From Liolophura sinensis (lineage: Eukaryota; Mollusca; Polyplacophora; Chitonida; Chitonidae), in the NCBI RefSeq assembly GCF_032854445.1, contig NC_088305.1:32329645-32393644 (forward strand): a stretch of DNA of 64,000 nt, written 5' to 3'. Shown piece after piece: positions 25,607 through 39,260 of this stretch. The notes below the pieces were generated by a model. The model saw only the letters and a list, made by a program, of their open reading frames with translations, was not told where the DNA came from and searched no databases. Made by a program: the position numbers and the translations under genes. Every line of letters starts with the position of its first letter. Position 1 is the first letter of the stretch.

Positions 25607-27998
25607 TGACCCCAGCTCTCTTGTCATACATGTATCGCTTGATTTCAAGTCGCAGCCGATCCATATGACGGTGTTACATTAGGGAATGCGACATAATGGT
25701 GAAAGGTCGATCGAGTTAGCCGACGATCTGGGCTTTTGCATTGAAAAGGGCTTTTCTTATGTATAACACATAAATCATTACAACGTCAACGGTTAATCCT
25801 GAGCCACACCCTTATCTATGGATGGTGAATGTTTGGACATTTTAATTATCGCTATTAAAATGATAGGAGGACTGTTATCATCGCGTGCAATGTAGAGGTG
25901 TGATGAAAGACATTAGTGAAATACGGGGTTTAATTGTCCAGTGTCATGTAACAAATGCCAATTGTAGCAACAGCATCAAGTGTGAACTTTGAAGCTGGTT
26001 TTGAAACCTTCTTTAAGACAGCAACTCTAACTTGCACCACCATTTTGGTTGAACGAAAGAAATCATTCAAATGAAGTATATATCAGAGACCATTAAACTC
26101 TTGATTTATCTTTTCAGAAGTTTTCTAGCATGTTTGATGGTGACGTAGACGATATCAGCGACGTCGCATCAATAATTCCTATCCAAAGTTGTTGGTTTCA
26201 AGGTCCATTCGGCCCATGCATTCAAAGGTCTATAAATATACGCTGAATGATGAAATTTAGCAGCCTATGTGTGGTAAGTGGCGAACTCCTCCTGTGAAGT
26301 TACTGGTCTCTAGTCGGTCAGAAAGGGCCACGTAAAATCCAACGTTTCAAATGCATTTTACTTGGTTGAAAGACTTCAAAAAGAAAGAAATCGAACTATT
26401 TTTCAGTGCTTTATGGTTTCTTACCTCAAAAACACTCTACGTGTTTTCTTTACCTATAACCTACAGATCGTATCTCACCTCTTTATTTCGCGTTATGTTG
26501 ATCGATAGAAAGATACCCTAAGGATAGCGCATGTAAGAAAGTTTGCAAACAGATTTTCTGACTGCTATCGTGCAATTGGAACAACGTTCTACACTGTGCT
26601 TAAGTACACCTTTATGGATTTATAAAGACGCACACCTGCCTGAGATAATGGGCAAGAAACTCTTTTCAACATATGCAATAACATAAGAAAACATTAAAGT
26701 GAGGGCAGTTCAACTATTGATTTTCCAGAAAAATCTCAATTGCAGTGGTCCCACAGAAATAACAAAGGTTCACACCTGTGGCTTCAAATGACGTTTGAGC
26801 TGGGAAAATGTTCATCATTGAAGATAATATAGTGTTTACTCAGTTACAAATTCTGCTCGAATGCATGTCTAATGCCTGTTGATCCATTCCCTTCATTACT
26901 GATTCATTCACTAATCAACAGGCAATATTCCATATGTAATTAATTATGGAATCGTCTTTTGGGGAGAGAAAAGGGAAAAACTTGTCATTTTAAGAATAAA
27001 TATTCAGCGTGACGTCGTTTTTACCGAGTCGATGACGAGGGCCGTGTGACCACACAAAGCATAATTCATATAGTTCGCCATTATTTTCAATGTTGTCTTT
27101 CTTGTGTCAAGTGAAAAATTGACGAGGCAAATATTACGTTATTTTATCTCGAATAAATACAATTATATATGGCCTTTTTTTTCAGAAAACATAACACTGT
27201 TGATTTAAATGGGGTATAGTTTCATAGACGCAAAAAATCTTAAACCCGAAACATCGCGTTAAATATATTTCATTCCAAGCTTTCATGCCACAAGAGATCG
27301 CCACCTACCGGGATAAGACCAAGACTATTATTTAGAATGGTGATTATACTTATAAGATTGATTCTCAAGAACAACAAATGGCAATATAAGCAAATTTACG
27401 TACGCTAACACTTACTGTGTAGCTAACGTTTTAAAAGAAACTGAACCCCGCAGCATCATAAATTCAGCACCCAATACTGCTATGGCTAATTGCGACCTTC
27501 TCTTGAAGCTGACAAAACAGCAGAATTAATGCGCCGGCTTCACAAAAAATACCGCTATGTGTGCATGCATCAATATCCTGTTAAGACCATTGAAAAATAT
27601 TAAGTTTCTTCTTTAATTTACAATCCATGCGATTGGTCGATAGTGTGTGAGAATGCTTCTCTTTGATGATGTTTTGAGGCATGGGCTTTATAATGTGATT
27701 TGCTGACCCATGCAACCTCATGCTGGCTAATGGAACTGACGCGTCTTATGTACGGTGTCGCCGGGACGGAAAGTTCACTGATCTGTGCCGTGCTTGAAAC
27801 ACACGTTGTGTGTTAGAGACCACAGGGCTTTTATGAGCTGATATTATCAAGAGTAACAGAGTGGAATAAGTTAACTGTATATAGGTAAATATCTGGAGCT
27901 TTTTCTTTTATAATAAATAAGTTAATGTAATATTTCACAATATAAAACATCAAATGTGTGGTTATGTTTGAGTAATTACTCCGCGGAACTTTGCAAGC
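25607..27998. other. Unassigned AT-rich sequence
   Basis: Nothing recognised. No frame longer than about 60 codons catches attention and there is no tandem repeat. Confidence 0.5.
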
Positions 27999-28000
27999 AA

Positions 28001-28045
28001 TATACAGTAATATACAGTAATATACAGTAATATACAGTAATATAT
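28001..28045. repeat. 10-bp tandem repeat tatacagtaa
   Basis: Four exact copies of tatacagtaa followed by one degraded copy (tatataggat). Simple AT-rich microsatellite-scale repeat. Confidence 0.95.
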
Positions 28046-28155
28046 AGGATAATGATAGGAATATTGGCCGGAAAAGTTTCAGTGCCACAGATACTTTTAT
28101 CACGAAAGCTTAAAACGTCCAAAACAAATTTTTGGAATTCAAAATAAAAGATAAC

Positions 28156-28275
28156 ACAAGAGTAAAAATTAGAGCAGCGATGACATTGTGGCGGTTGGCA
28201 AATGGTCACACGTATGATCTGCGAAATCCGGTCTCTTGCCATTTTACCTTACTCGGGGTTGTTTCTAAATGTTTA
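28156..28275 (+). mobile_element. Unclassified dispersed repeat, copy D (5' half)
   Basis: It shares 'agagcagcgatgaca', 'ttggcaaatgg', 'gcgaaatccgg' and 'ctcggggtt' in order with copy B at 18981. The 3' half with tattagacgtcac is absent. It is a truncated copy. Confidence 0.6.
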
Positions 28276-28526
28276 GAAAATAGCAACATACAAGCGCCAA
28301 CGCCCATGTATTTCATACATGTCGATAGCTTTTCTTTTTGTTTGTTGTACGCAGGGAAATTTGTCATCGGGCAGCTTTGCTTGATCCGTGCCTGTTATAC
28401 GCTTGTGTGATATTTCCAGGATTTTCCCGATCGTCTCGAGATTCACCCAGCAGGATCTTTCATATGGACATCCACATTTGCATGGCTGTATATAAGTTAG
28501 ATGCTTCCCAGTTTAAGCTAGTGATG

Positions 28527-29100
28527 GTCTGACTGTTGGACTGATTGACCCATAGACTGGCAAAATGATGGACCAACTGGCTGACTGATTGACTGACTTA
28601 TGAACTGACAGCAGAATAATGCACTGATTGAATGTCAAATTGATTGACTTATGGACTGACTCACCGACTGACTCACCCATTGACTCTTGGTTGATGGCTG
28701 GTATACGCATGTCTCTTCTGACGCACAGATTCATGAACAGAGAATAATGCACTACTTGGATGATTGACTGACTGACTGACTGATTCATGAACTGACTTAT
28801 GCACTGACTGATTGTCTAAATTAGGGACTGACTCATTAATTGACAGACTTATGCACTGACTGATTGACTAAATTAGGGACTGACTCATTAACTGACAGAC
28901 TTATGCACTGACTGATTGACTAAAATAGGGACTGACTCACTGAATTATGGAGTGACTTATTCATGAACTGACAGACTTATGTACTGCTTGACTGACTGAT
29001 TGATTGAAGTATGGACTGTCTGACTCATGAACTGACAGACTTATATACTGCTTGACTGACTGACTGACTGATAAATTCGATGAACAGACTAAGTGATTGA
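28527..29100. repeat. Degenerate GACT/GATT-rich array with a 52-bp inner period
   Basis: Built from ctgactgattgactgac-like tetramers. Between about 28800 and 28930 a clear 52-bp unit appears (cttatgcactgactgattg, then actaaa, then tagggactgactcattaac). Later units vary in length and contain 'ttatgtactgcttgactgac' or 'ttatatactgcttgactgac'. Frames such as NQSVSQS on the minus strand are artefacts. Confidence 0.85.
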
Positions 29101-29309
29101 TGAAGCGTTAGAATGAAATGCTTCTTCACTTTTACTTATTCTCTTTCTAATTTATTATTCAAAGAAATGAATAGGATCGACAAAGAGATAGAGCCTATGT
29201 AAATGTCTCTCCTCGTGGAATATTATTTAAATTAAATGTTGAATGCAATTTGACTGACTTAAGTTTAACACCTGCTTATTGATAACAGGATAATAATAAT
29301 AACACCCGC

Positions 29310-29580
29310 TGATTTGCTGACTGATAGAATCACTGACTGATTGACTTACGGGTGGATTGAAGCATGGGATGGCATACTGGGTGGTGAACCGAATGGCGCA
29401 AGGACAGATTGACTGAGAAGTTTACTGACAGGTGGGCTAAACGTCCAATGGGCTACTTGATTGCTAAACTGACAGACTGATGATGTAGCTACTGCCCGAA
29501 GCGACGGGAAAGAATGATGGACATGATCAAACACAGAAGTTAGATGCCTTTGATGAGTTGATTTGCAGGCTGACTGACGC
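29310..29580. repeat. Distal, highly degenerate part of the GACT array
   Basis: Scattered ctgactgatt, actgacagg and gctgactgac motifs continue after about 200 bp of non-repetitive sequence. No fixed period remains. It is probably an old flank of the array at 28527, separated by an insertion or by decay. Confidence 0.5.
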
Positions 29581-31556
29581 ACTCGTTACTGGGGCTTTTA
29601 CGCGATGTTGGTGTCATATAAGGCATTTACTAACTGAGGATGCCATCAGAACCGAAGACCAGCCGTGAGAGCTGGGGTAGGCGTAAGATTTTCACGGAAT
29701 ACAGACAGCCACGTGGCTAAATGACGTCACGGGGATTTTGTGATAATCTTTCAATGTACGAAGCTCAACAATGGCTGATAAGGCGCTGCCATTACATCGC
29801 TGTGATGGTTGGAAAATAACACCCAGGGGGAAACAGCTTACACGGAACTGTCGTGAAATTCTTGTATCACTTCACAGGAATTAAGTAATGTTTGCGTGCA
29901 TCGAAATGAAAGAGGTTTGTTCCTTGCTAGGGAATATAACAAATCTGTGACACCCTTGTTAAGCACATAGATGTTTTGCCTTAACACACACTGTACTGAA
30001 AAATTAAACCCTGAAGCAAAGTTTGTGAATCGCCTGGAGTCCGCCAGAAAAGTATGCTCTTTGCGGTGATGCGCTTGATAAATGATTGCATGTTTTTGTT
30101 TTCATCGCTTTTGCTATAGTATATAGTGTTTAATGATCATAAAACTATACCTATATCGCACACTTTTTCTTGTTTGGTTGTTTGCCTCTTTTGTTTTAAC
30201 TGGTTATTCTAGCTGATATGTTCACAGACATCCATAAATGTCTACTTTGTCTGTGAGCAATGCAATTCTCGTGGATACATTGCGGTTACCAGTCTGTGCG
30301 AATTCGGCTCCAATAATGATACCTGTCTGGAAATGGGCAGATCAGCCACGCATGGGTCGAGTTTCATAATTTTGCCGTCAGCGAGCTGTAGTCGCTATAT
30401 TGACATATATCCCCTCCAGAGACGCAAACGTAATCCTCAGAGCTTACCCTAAACCACACTTGTTAATTACAATCCTGTCTCCGCTTTTGTGACGGTCAAT
30501 TGGTTTCGGACTTCTCATGATTGTATCGAGTATCCCATCAGCCCACAGTCATGAGCTAGCCAACCGGCAGGTTCCGTTATGTTTTTGAATTCGCTTCAAT
30601 GTAAGCAGTGTGAATTTTCGTTTGCCGTTTTCTATATCACCTTGTACTCAACCCCTCCAAAAATACAACTAAAAATAACTGCTCCCGATATTTCAATGCG
30701 CCGAAACACGCATTCGTATATCAGCCGTGAAGCATAATGACCATTCAGCGTCAATAATCGCAAGACCACATCCCAAAACGACGCTTAACACAAACAACCA
30801 AAGAACTAAACAAGTACGTAAAGTATGAAATTAGGACGGATTCATGCAAAAGGAAGCAATCAACAGTTTTCACTGATGATGGAAAGGCTCACGGAATGTT
30901 TTAAGGGAATGAATTAAATCGGTACCCAGATTGCGTACCATGCTGTAGTTTGTTTCTTTTAGCCAACCATCTATACTCCGTTGCCTGTAAAATCAGTCAC
31001 ACTCGCTACCAAAATTCCGTTTATATTGGAATTTGGCCGGAGTTCAATATGTTTTGACGAAGGGAGACACAAGTTACCTAAAACTGCTATCGACTTTAAT
31101 CTAAACCCTGTTTCTGACACTGCCATATTTGAAATTGATTGCACGTTTTAGTATAATTTTACTTTCACAAATGAATTTTTTCTATATCTTGTAGTATATG
31201 AATGCATGACTGTATGGCTGTAGAGTAGGAAGTTCGGAAATTCACTTATAAAAGACAATGTAGTCCATTCACCGAGACAGTAGTGTAGACTGCGAGCAGT
31301 TTGTTGGAGCAGATGCCGTAAATCATATTGCTCTATTCAACCATTGTCCAGCATTCCACTAGTTCTTGGTGTTGAAACTAGGTTTACGGAATGTAAGATT
31401 ATGAATGAGAAAACGTATTCTAACTCTCGTGATGTCGTGTTCAAAACGATACTACTTCAGTTTAGATCACTACTATTGGCTGAATGGGAGCATTGTGAGG
31501 ACAAATCCACCAGCCTTGACCTTGGGTGAAGCTAGTTACACTTAAGAAAAAATAAT
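29581..31556. other. Unassigned unique sequence
   Basis: No gene, RNA or repeat family recognised. Confidence 0.5.
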
Positions 31557-31745
31557 GTGTTAATTTGAACAGAAAGTCTGTTGTCTGAGTGATGCTAGAA
31601 TGTATTCTGTTCTATAAGATAAAGCATAATATCCTGTTTTTCCAACACAACGTTTTTGTTGAATTAACACAAGATATGTGCCATTCTTAACAGAATAATC
31701 TGCATTCTAGTATCACTCAGACAACAGACTTTGTGTTCAAATTTA
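31557..31745. mobile_element. MITE-like palindromic element of about 190 bp
   Basis: The left arm (31561-31612) contains 'agtctgttgtctgagtgatg' and 'ctagaatg'. The right arm (31689-31745) contains the reverse complement with few changes ('atcactcagacaacagact'). The outer left 'tgtgttaatttgaac' is echoed inside the loop by 'gttgaattaacacaag'. The element could form a long hairpin. No open frame is present. I take it to be a non-autonomous DNA element of unknown superfamily. Confidence 0.75.
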
Positions 31746-31816
31746 GCAGGATGACATGTTTGATAGGTATACCTGTTGAGGCTTGTCATATTGGTACAGC
31801 CAAATGCATATGTTTT

Positions 31817-31819
<3 letters not shown>

Positions 31820-31894
<75 letters not shown>
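31820..31894. repeat. (TA)n microsatellite, 75 bp
   Basis: Uninterrupted alternating TA, about 37 units, some 75 bp downstream of the palindromic element at 31557-31745. IY dipeptide frames are artefacts. Confidence 0.99.
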
Positions 31895-31896
<2 letters not shown>

Positions 31897-33020
31897 ACTT
31901 CACCAAACATATTTGGTGGTGCCCTTCAGATGACGATCCCTCATTTTTCTCGTCCCGCACATTGGCTAAAACGACACCAACCCGATAACAAATAACGAGC
32001 GTTTTCATTTGACTTGCTCACTGATATGTTCAAGTAGACGTTGTCCTCGGAATGCCTGCCAGGTCGGAATTTCATTCTAGAATGTAACTGTTTCGGTCGA
32101 TCTGCTTGGCAAAGCGTCAAAGACTCCTGACGTTGTCGGCGATACCGTCCACCCTTGCCAGTTCATGGCCATTCAACCGTGTCAGTATATATATCTAATT
32201 CCACGGCACCAATAAAGTGTCAAGTCGACTGTCCGGTTGGACGGATTCCGTGTGGATTACACGCGCTGAAAACGCCAGACAGAGCGTACATTTAAGTACG
32301 GTACAGTTCCCTCATTGCTACCATTATCAGAACATATTTGGTGCCTTAGATCTTCAAAAACTTATTATTGTTCGCCCCGTCAGGACGAACCCGAATCCAC
32401 AAGGCCAATTTGACAAAATTTGAAATGCTATTTAAATGCTTATTTTTAGATGATGGGAGTTGAGATAGGGAACACATAATATATAACGGTTTTAAGTTAT
32501 AAAATATATTAAGAACCCTTGTCCATCTCAGAACCTCAAGTCTGGAGCCCCAAACTCAGCTGACAACCTTAAAGGCAAAGACCTCTAACAATCGAAGTAG
32601 GCAGCACTAAATAGACCACTTAAAACTATACATAAAAATACTAACATTTATTTTCTTATTTTTTGAAAAGAGGCGCTCAAACAGTTGAATTCTAATGTGA
32701 TCATATCAGTTAAGATTTTAAGAGATCTGACGTCACAGGAAAAAATTTTCAAATCTAAAAACGACACTGAGTGTTAGAGTAACTCTTTTTCCCCATGAGT
32801 AAAATATTACTGAAATAATGTTCCCAAAAATTTCTCCCTTCCGGTGAACATCAGGAAAAAAGATGACGTTATAAAGCCCACAACAGTTTTCAAACTGTTG
32901 AATGCCTTTCAACCCTCTTAAAAATCTGAAAAAATAAATGAAAGTATTTTAACATATAATTTTCAACTGTCTGTTTAGTAAACCCTACTTCATATTTTGG
33001 CTTTCTTTTGCTTTAAATAA
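31895..33020. other. Unassigned AT-rich sequence
   Basis: Nothing recognised in this stretch. Confidence 0.5.
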
Positions 33021-33690
33021 TGGTTCCTTCTAGTTTATGCTGGCCTTCTCTCTTCTGTCCTACGTGGCCAGGTCTGCTGACAACCTATGGATGGTTCCAT
33101 AAAGCTCATGCTGTCCCTCTCTCTAGTCGTACGTGGCCAGTTCAGCCGGCAAGCTGTGGATGGTCCCGTAAAGCTCATGCTGTCCTTCTATCTGGTTATA
33201 CGAGGCCAGGTCTGCTAGCAACCAGTGGATGGTTGCGTAAAACTCATGCTGTCCCTCTCTTTGGTCGTACATGCTCATGTCTTCCGGCAAGCTGTGGATG
33301 GTTCCGTAAAGCTCATGCTGTCCTATCTGGTTATACACGGTCAGGTCTGCTGGCAACCAGTGGATGGTTCCGGAAAGCTCATGCTGTCCCTCTCTTTGGT
33401 TGCATGTGCTCAGGTCTGCCTGCAAGCTGTGGATGGTTCCGTAAAGCTCACGCTGTCCTCCTCTGGTCGTATGTGGGCAGGTCTGCCGGCAACCTGAGGA
33501 TGGTTCCGTAAAGCTCATGCTGTCCTTCTCTCTCGCCGTATGTGGGCAAGTCTGGCGGCAACCTGCGGATGGTTGCGTAACGCTCATGCTGTCCTTCTGT
33601 CTGGTCGTACATGGCCAGGTCTGTCGGCAACGTGAGGAAGGTTCCGTAAAGCTCATGCTGTCCTCTTCTTTGGTCGTTTTTGGGCCGGTC
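33021..33690. repeat. Minisatellite, 69-bp unit, about 9.7 copies
   Basis: Units carry 'ggatggttccgtaaagctc', 'atgctgtcc', 'tggtcgta' and 'ggcaa'. Spacing between equivalent positions is 69 bp in most units, with one 66-bp and one 67-bp unit. Because 69 is divisible by three, 23-residue repeats read open on both strands, with a frame change at the 67-bp unit near 33450-33510. That frame change, in an array otherwise free of stops, argues against selection for coding. Confidence 0.95.
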
Positions 33691-35164
33691 ATGAATGAAT
33701 AATGTTTGATTCTGCTGGCAATATTTAGACTACCATCCATACCTTGTGTCAGTGGAACATATCCTTCCTCGTTTACACTACAACTATGTCCACAGATCAA
33801 GCTTATTCCCGCCATTTTTCTCATCTTTCCCTTTCAAACGTGTTTAATACAACAAACGGCAACAGCAGGTTGGGAGAAGGGGTAAGGTTTTGACAATAAA
33901 AAAAAATTAAAATTTGTATTGAAATGTGGATGTATATTGTGGTTGTAAACAAAATAATGTTGGGCTTAATTCCTGAGGCATTCGTCAAATGTACCAGATA
34001 TATCTGAAGGATGGTAGCTTGTAGTTTAATGTAGATACTTTAATAGCGCGTTTAATTCCAATTAAGATCCTCTGGAAGTTACACTTCTGTCACATATAAC
34101 CGTCACAGAATTAGTGTTATAAAAGAACCACACAGCTGCTGTAAGCGGATACCAACATCAACTTAGTGTGTGAATCACACATATTTGGTACTGCTGAGTA
34201 ATGCTTTGTGGATTGATATTCGTGCCGGTCAGTACCTTGCTGGCTGCCGTTGGTTTTACGTAACATGTTTACACATATACATGTGTTTACGATTGAAACA
34301 ACCTTGAACCAGCAATGACGTCAGCGCTACTTGCAAACCATTAGTGAAACCCGCGACGTTCTGAATCTTTTGCTTTCTCTAGAAGGTATTTAGATAAGGA
34401 GCGTGGCGAGGTGAGAGCGCCCAAAATAGTCCAAGCTGTCTGCATTGTTAAGAGGGTGAGCTGCTCGTTTGATTTATAGCTATACAAATATGTTATATAG
34501 CTCGTACTGGAGAATCTTGCCTCCATGTTTGTAGCTGGAATGATCACATATGTAATTCTGTATATAGGCAGTTAGGGCTGCATGGCACTGTTGTTTGGTT
34601 TTCTTTTTTGTTAGAGGTAATATAAATAACGTTTACATTTCTATTTAGATAAATAAACTAGTTTCCCAGAATAGTGCTGGCATTTCTGATTGGAGATTAC
34701 AAATATCGTGTCTTTCAGTTTATCTAGTTTTAGTTTAGGTTCGGAGTAGCACAGTCAATATGCTGGCTTTGAGACTGTTAAATGTAAAATAGTAAAAGAT
34801 GACACAGTGTGATAAGCTATAATGAAAACCATATCAAAAAAAGGACAATAATACAACGCATTGAAGAATTGCTTTAGGTTTGAAGATTCAGTTTTTCAGA
34901 TGGGTTTAGATCACGTTCATCCGCTGAAGCTGCTGCTCAGTATTTGCATTTGAGCCAGAAACTCTGATCATTACTGACCCACACTTTAGCGATAACAATC
35001 CGCCAAGCAGGACAACATTCCTTAACAACACCACTCATCTTACCACAAATTAGCACCTCCAAAATTGCTCTTTCTTTCTGTACCACAACATTTTGCAAAC
35101 AATACTAACAGTTGAACACGTGAACTATTTCCGCCTTATTTCAAACTGAAAAGGTATTTATTTA

Positions 35165-35205
<41 letters not shown>

Positions 35206-38200
35206 CTAGAAATGTAACATGGCAGTAAACGTAAATACCAAGCGGTTGTAAAATGTGAACTGCAATGGTAACCGGGAAATAGCGAGTCACAGTTCATGTA
35301 CGTCAATGCTAAACACAGCAGGCCTGTCAGGTACCCAACCCCTAATGTGAAATATTACCATTTTCCAGGTGAAGGGATTTTTACATTTTTATAAAATAAG
35401 AGAAATGATTTTTTGCCTATAGCGACTCTTTTAGCGTTATATAGCAAACGACAATTATATCGCCGATTCTGCTGTGAATACAGAATTTGGGTTAATCGTG
35501 TGTGAGTGGGATGGGGGGATATCAATCAGTAGAGAATATAACTTAGTTCAGACATCACCACCGACCATTTGATAGATGAATTAAAGAATTGATTGAAAAT
35601 AGACATGGAATGTATCCACAATTATGAATTTAACGACGAGCGATGTTTTATTGATCCATCCACTTCCGGCGTCCAAGTTACGCTAGCTGCATGATCCATC
35701 CGATTTCCAAGTGCCTGAAGCTTCGTGAGCAAGTTTGGCGCTCTCAAATGCGAAGTTTGCTAAACGGCCTAGCCAAATAACTACAATTGCAATCACGTAT
35801 ACAACGAGACGGTCGATAGTGGTTTGCGTTTTACAGAGTCGAAGCAGTTCGAATTGTGTGAATTGATTTCTACATCTCTTACGTCAGAGGCTAGGGTTCT
35901 CTGCATTACATAACTTTTCAAAAGCTTCACTTTGCTTTCCACCTAAAGTAATCCAAAGAATAACCGCTGGTCGTGGAGTATCAGGGATGTCTTTTGCCTT
36001 CGCCAACAAAAACACTCTCGCATCTTTCAAAAACTTTCCGCTCCCCGTTTTCTCGGCAAAGCTCCTTCCATTAGGATGTATTTGTTCGTAAACCGAGCGT
36101 AAACCTAAAATCCAGTCGAAATGAAATGGGCGTTTTGAAAAAAATCTGTTAACGAACTCAAAGATGAGGGTGGCACTTTATGGGTTTATTTGCAAACGCA
36201 CATTAGCTTTACATAAAGAACTATTTTCTGACGTTAAGATGAAACGATTGCATGCCACGATACGACTGCATTATACATAATATGTGGCCTTTAAACCACA
36301 ATCATTTATTGGTTCATTCATTCACCAGTTACTCAGTTATATAGTACTATGTGTTTTATTATAGTATTATAGTGTGTTATATAGTACATGTAACTAGGAA
36401 CTTTGATTGCGAAAGATTTCACTCAATTACCTTTTTGTAAAATTGATGCGCGAGTAAATACTTCAAATGAGCAGATCGAGTAACCGTCACTCCTATCCGT
36501 TTCATCAATCTTGCCGTCGTACGCCTAGAGACAGAAACGTTGTAAGCAATTACTAAGTCTGAATCAAAACATATTAAAATGTTTAGCTCAGCCAGCTTAA
36601 GTGGAACTGAAATTTAATTTAAATTTATGGAAAATTTTCTTTCGACGAAAGAAGATTCAAGAACAAGGTGTGATACAACAGGGCCGGCGGACAGCGTGAT
36701 GGTGCAAGGCATATGCAAAATTTATTTGCTCTCTCATTAAAGTGATAAGGTGGAAAAGAGTAGCAAGAAAAAAAACACTTTATATTAAATTATTTGTATC
36801 CAGAAATACAATCCGAGAAACATAAGAAGGCATCTAAGGTAAAGAAATAAAAACAAAGTCTTAATTGATATAATCCACAGGCATAACCGGTACATCGCAG
36901 CTACTCGTCAGTTTTTATCCTGCTTCTGTCAGTGTTTAATTATGTCAGTTGAGTAAAGGTTGGTACCATATAAGTGGTAATACAAGAAGTGAAATACAGC
37001 CCTACAGTTTCAAGAATCTTGCTTAAATGATGTGCTACCTGGGTGATAAATCCACAAAATATGACGAAAAGAAAATTATGGCTTTGCCGTTTTAAGTTTG
37101 TATTCTAATGTATAATGAAATGACTGGAATCATTTGTTCCTCTTGTCTACGTCAGCTGTCAGACTATATAGTCAATTATGACTTTACCTGTCTCTAATTA
37201 CTTGGTGTCAAGAGGACAGTCTGCTCTGGAAACAGTCAAAAAGTGGACAGCGGTTCCAAAAGACCATGACCGAGAACGTTAGATGAATAGTTTCCTGAAG
37301 TCACCTATTTACATGGGAGGACCAGAAAATATGTGAGCGGTGATTAGTTTCATTTGAATAAGAGTTTGCGGAAGTCATGTGTATGTTAACGATGTGTTCT
37401 AATTATACGCTTCGTCCTAAGACTCTTCGGTGGACGCCAGCTGTAAAGCGAGTGAGACACCATGGCTGCGTCATAATGACTGATAGGCGACCAGGGGCAT
37501 CGGGAAATACTTAGCAGCCTTAAGCGGAAACTTTATCCGTCCGGGTTTCTAGGAAATCATGAGCCGGAGTACGTGCTCGGTGTTATCAAGTCACAAAAAA
37601 TCACGGCAGACAGGAAGATCAAACATCGGTATCCACACTTCTGTAGGTAACACCCGTCCGAAGATGTTTTCCAGCAGCTCGCGCACGCGCGTGTGTGGGT
37701 GAGGCAAACCTATCTCTGAAGTAACACCGTATCTCACAAACGCTGTCACCGTAAAGCACGTATTAGACTTCAAAGCGACACGCTGAATCGAACGTCTCCT
37801 TTAAAAGAGAAGCCGCTCTTTCTTTTGAAATTAGCGGCGAAATGCTCCGTGGAACTGAACTCACTCGGCACGAGAAGGTTGCTGATGAGGAAGACGAGTT
37901 GGTGGGTGGGTATGCGTTGAGGTTGCGTCACTGAGTGTTGTCCAGTCATTCCGCCATGTGGAGAGATAGGGTCCCTAAGCATGCGGACTCATTTTTGAAG
38001 CCTAATGCCCGGTCACCCTTGTCTCTATATATTGTTACTTTCTGTACATCATGGTGATTAGCCTGACTGAACAAACCCAGCGTATCATTACGATGACAGC
38101 ATCTGGCTATACCGGAAATAATCTATACTATATATGTGAACGTCGACGCATTTTCTACAACAGTTTGGCTTGTTTTCTATCATGTCTCGCTGCCTGAGAA

Positions 38201-38330
38201 AAGATATCACATTAGTCTCGAATTGTCTTGCTTACAAGTCTTTCCTTTTTTAATTCCTTACGTGAGCGGCTGATTACATTTCAGCTTATGAATGCTTGAA
38301 CAAAGTTGTCTTCGTCAACGCCAAATAACA
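33691..38330. other. Unassigned sequence with a CA microsatellite
   Basis: A (CA)n tract of about 36 bp lies at 35166-35201. No gene recognised. Positions 37430-38000 are more GC-rich and non-repetitive, with a short cgcgcacgcgcgtgtgtg stretch near 37680-37698. They could hold a regulatory segment, but no motif is decisive. Confidence 0.45.
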
Positions 38331-38492
38331 GAATATGATTTAAGTAGAGAAGACAAAAGATCTGAGTATAGTTTAAGTAGAGAAGACAACAGAACTCAGT
38401 ATGATTTAAGTAGAGAAAACAATAGATCTGAGTATGATGTAAGTAGAGAAGACAACAGAAATGAGTATGATTTAAGTTGAGAAGACAACAGA
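38331..38492. repeat. Minisatellite, 33-bp unit, 4.9 copies
   Basis: Units contain 'gagtatgatttaagtagaga' followed by 'agacaacaga' and a variable triplet (tct, act, aat). The units stay in step at 33 bp, giving 11-residue repeats in frame (YDLSREDNRSE type). The array is short and no splice context was found. Confidence 0.92.
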
Positions 38493-38816
38493 CGTCCACG
38501 TTTTAAAATTAGGATTTTTACAGTCATGATTTTGGTTCGGATGAGATAAAATTTGAAGATGAAGGGTAAAGCACTGCTATTACGGCTCGAATGGATTTTT
38601 TTTGCAATCAGTGACTTGCCGAGGCAAAGTAATCAACCGCTCTGAACCTCAGTAAAGCAACATCCGGTCTTTGTCAAATTCGTACTTACGTTCGAGTGCC
38701 CATTTAAGCTGAGTGTGATACCTTTATTCTTCCGCCGTAGCCCATTGAGGTATGTACGTCATGTCAATTAACTGGCTGATTTATTAACTGAAATATTGAC
38801 AAACCACAGGAAACAT

Positions 38817-39260
38817 TGTCTGCAGTTGTTAGCGCCAAGTATTCACGGTGTACTGTCTGCAGTTGTTAGCGCCAAGTATTCACGGTGTACTTCAGAGCGA
38901 TTTACATGACCACAGTGTAAGAAATAAGTACACAAGTTCGTATTCACGATGTACTATAATGCGATGTACACTGGCGTTAACTGATATTCACGGTGTACTT
39001 TAGAACCATATACTTGACCACAGTGTGAGTGAAAAATAAGTGAACAAACTCGTATCCACCATGTACTATAGTACAATGTACATTGGTGTCAACTGGTATT
39101 CACCGTGTACTTTAGATGGACTTACCTAGCAGTCAGCTATCATTCACCGTGTACTGTGCTGTGATATTCATTGACGTCTACAGGTATTCACCGTGTAGGC
39201 CTACTGTTCAGCGATATACATTGCCGTTCGCTGTGATACACGTTGTCGTCGTGAGCTGGT
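38817..39260. repeat. 37-bp exact duplication leading into a degenerate array
   Basis: Two identical 37-bp units at 38817-38853 and 38854-38890 contain 'tgtctgcagttgttagcgcc' and end in 'tattcacggtgtac'. Downstream to about 39260 the 'tattcacNgtgtact' motif recurs about seven times at irregular spacing, with a larger unit of about 120 bp (accacagtgt, then aataagt, then aactcgtat) seen twice. The right end fades gradually. Confidence 0.85.

Noticed and set aside
31780-31940. IYIYIY frames
   Set aside because: Direct translation of the (TA)n microsatellite.
33020-33824. 233-codon minus-strand frame with 23-residue repeats
   Set aside because: Explained by the 69-bp array; overlapping frames are open on the plus strand and units of 66 and 67 bp are tolerated.
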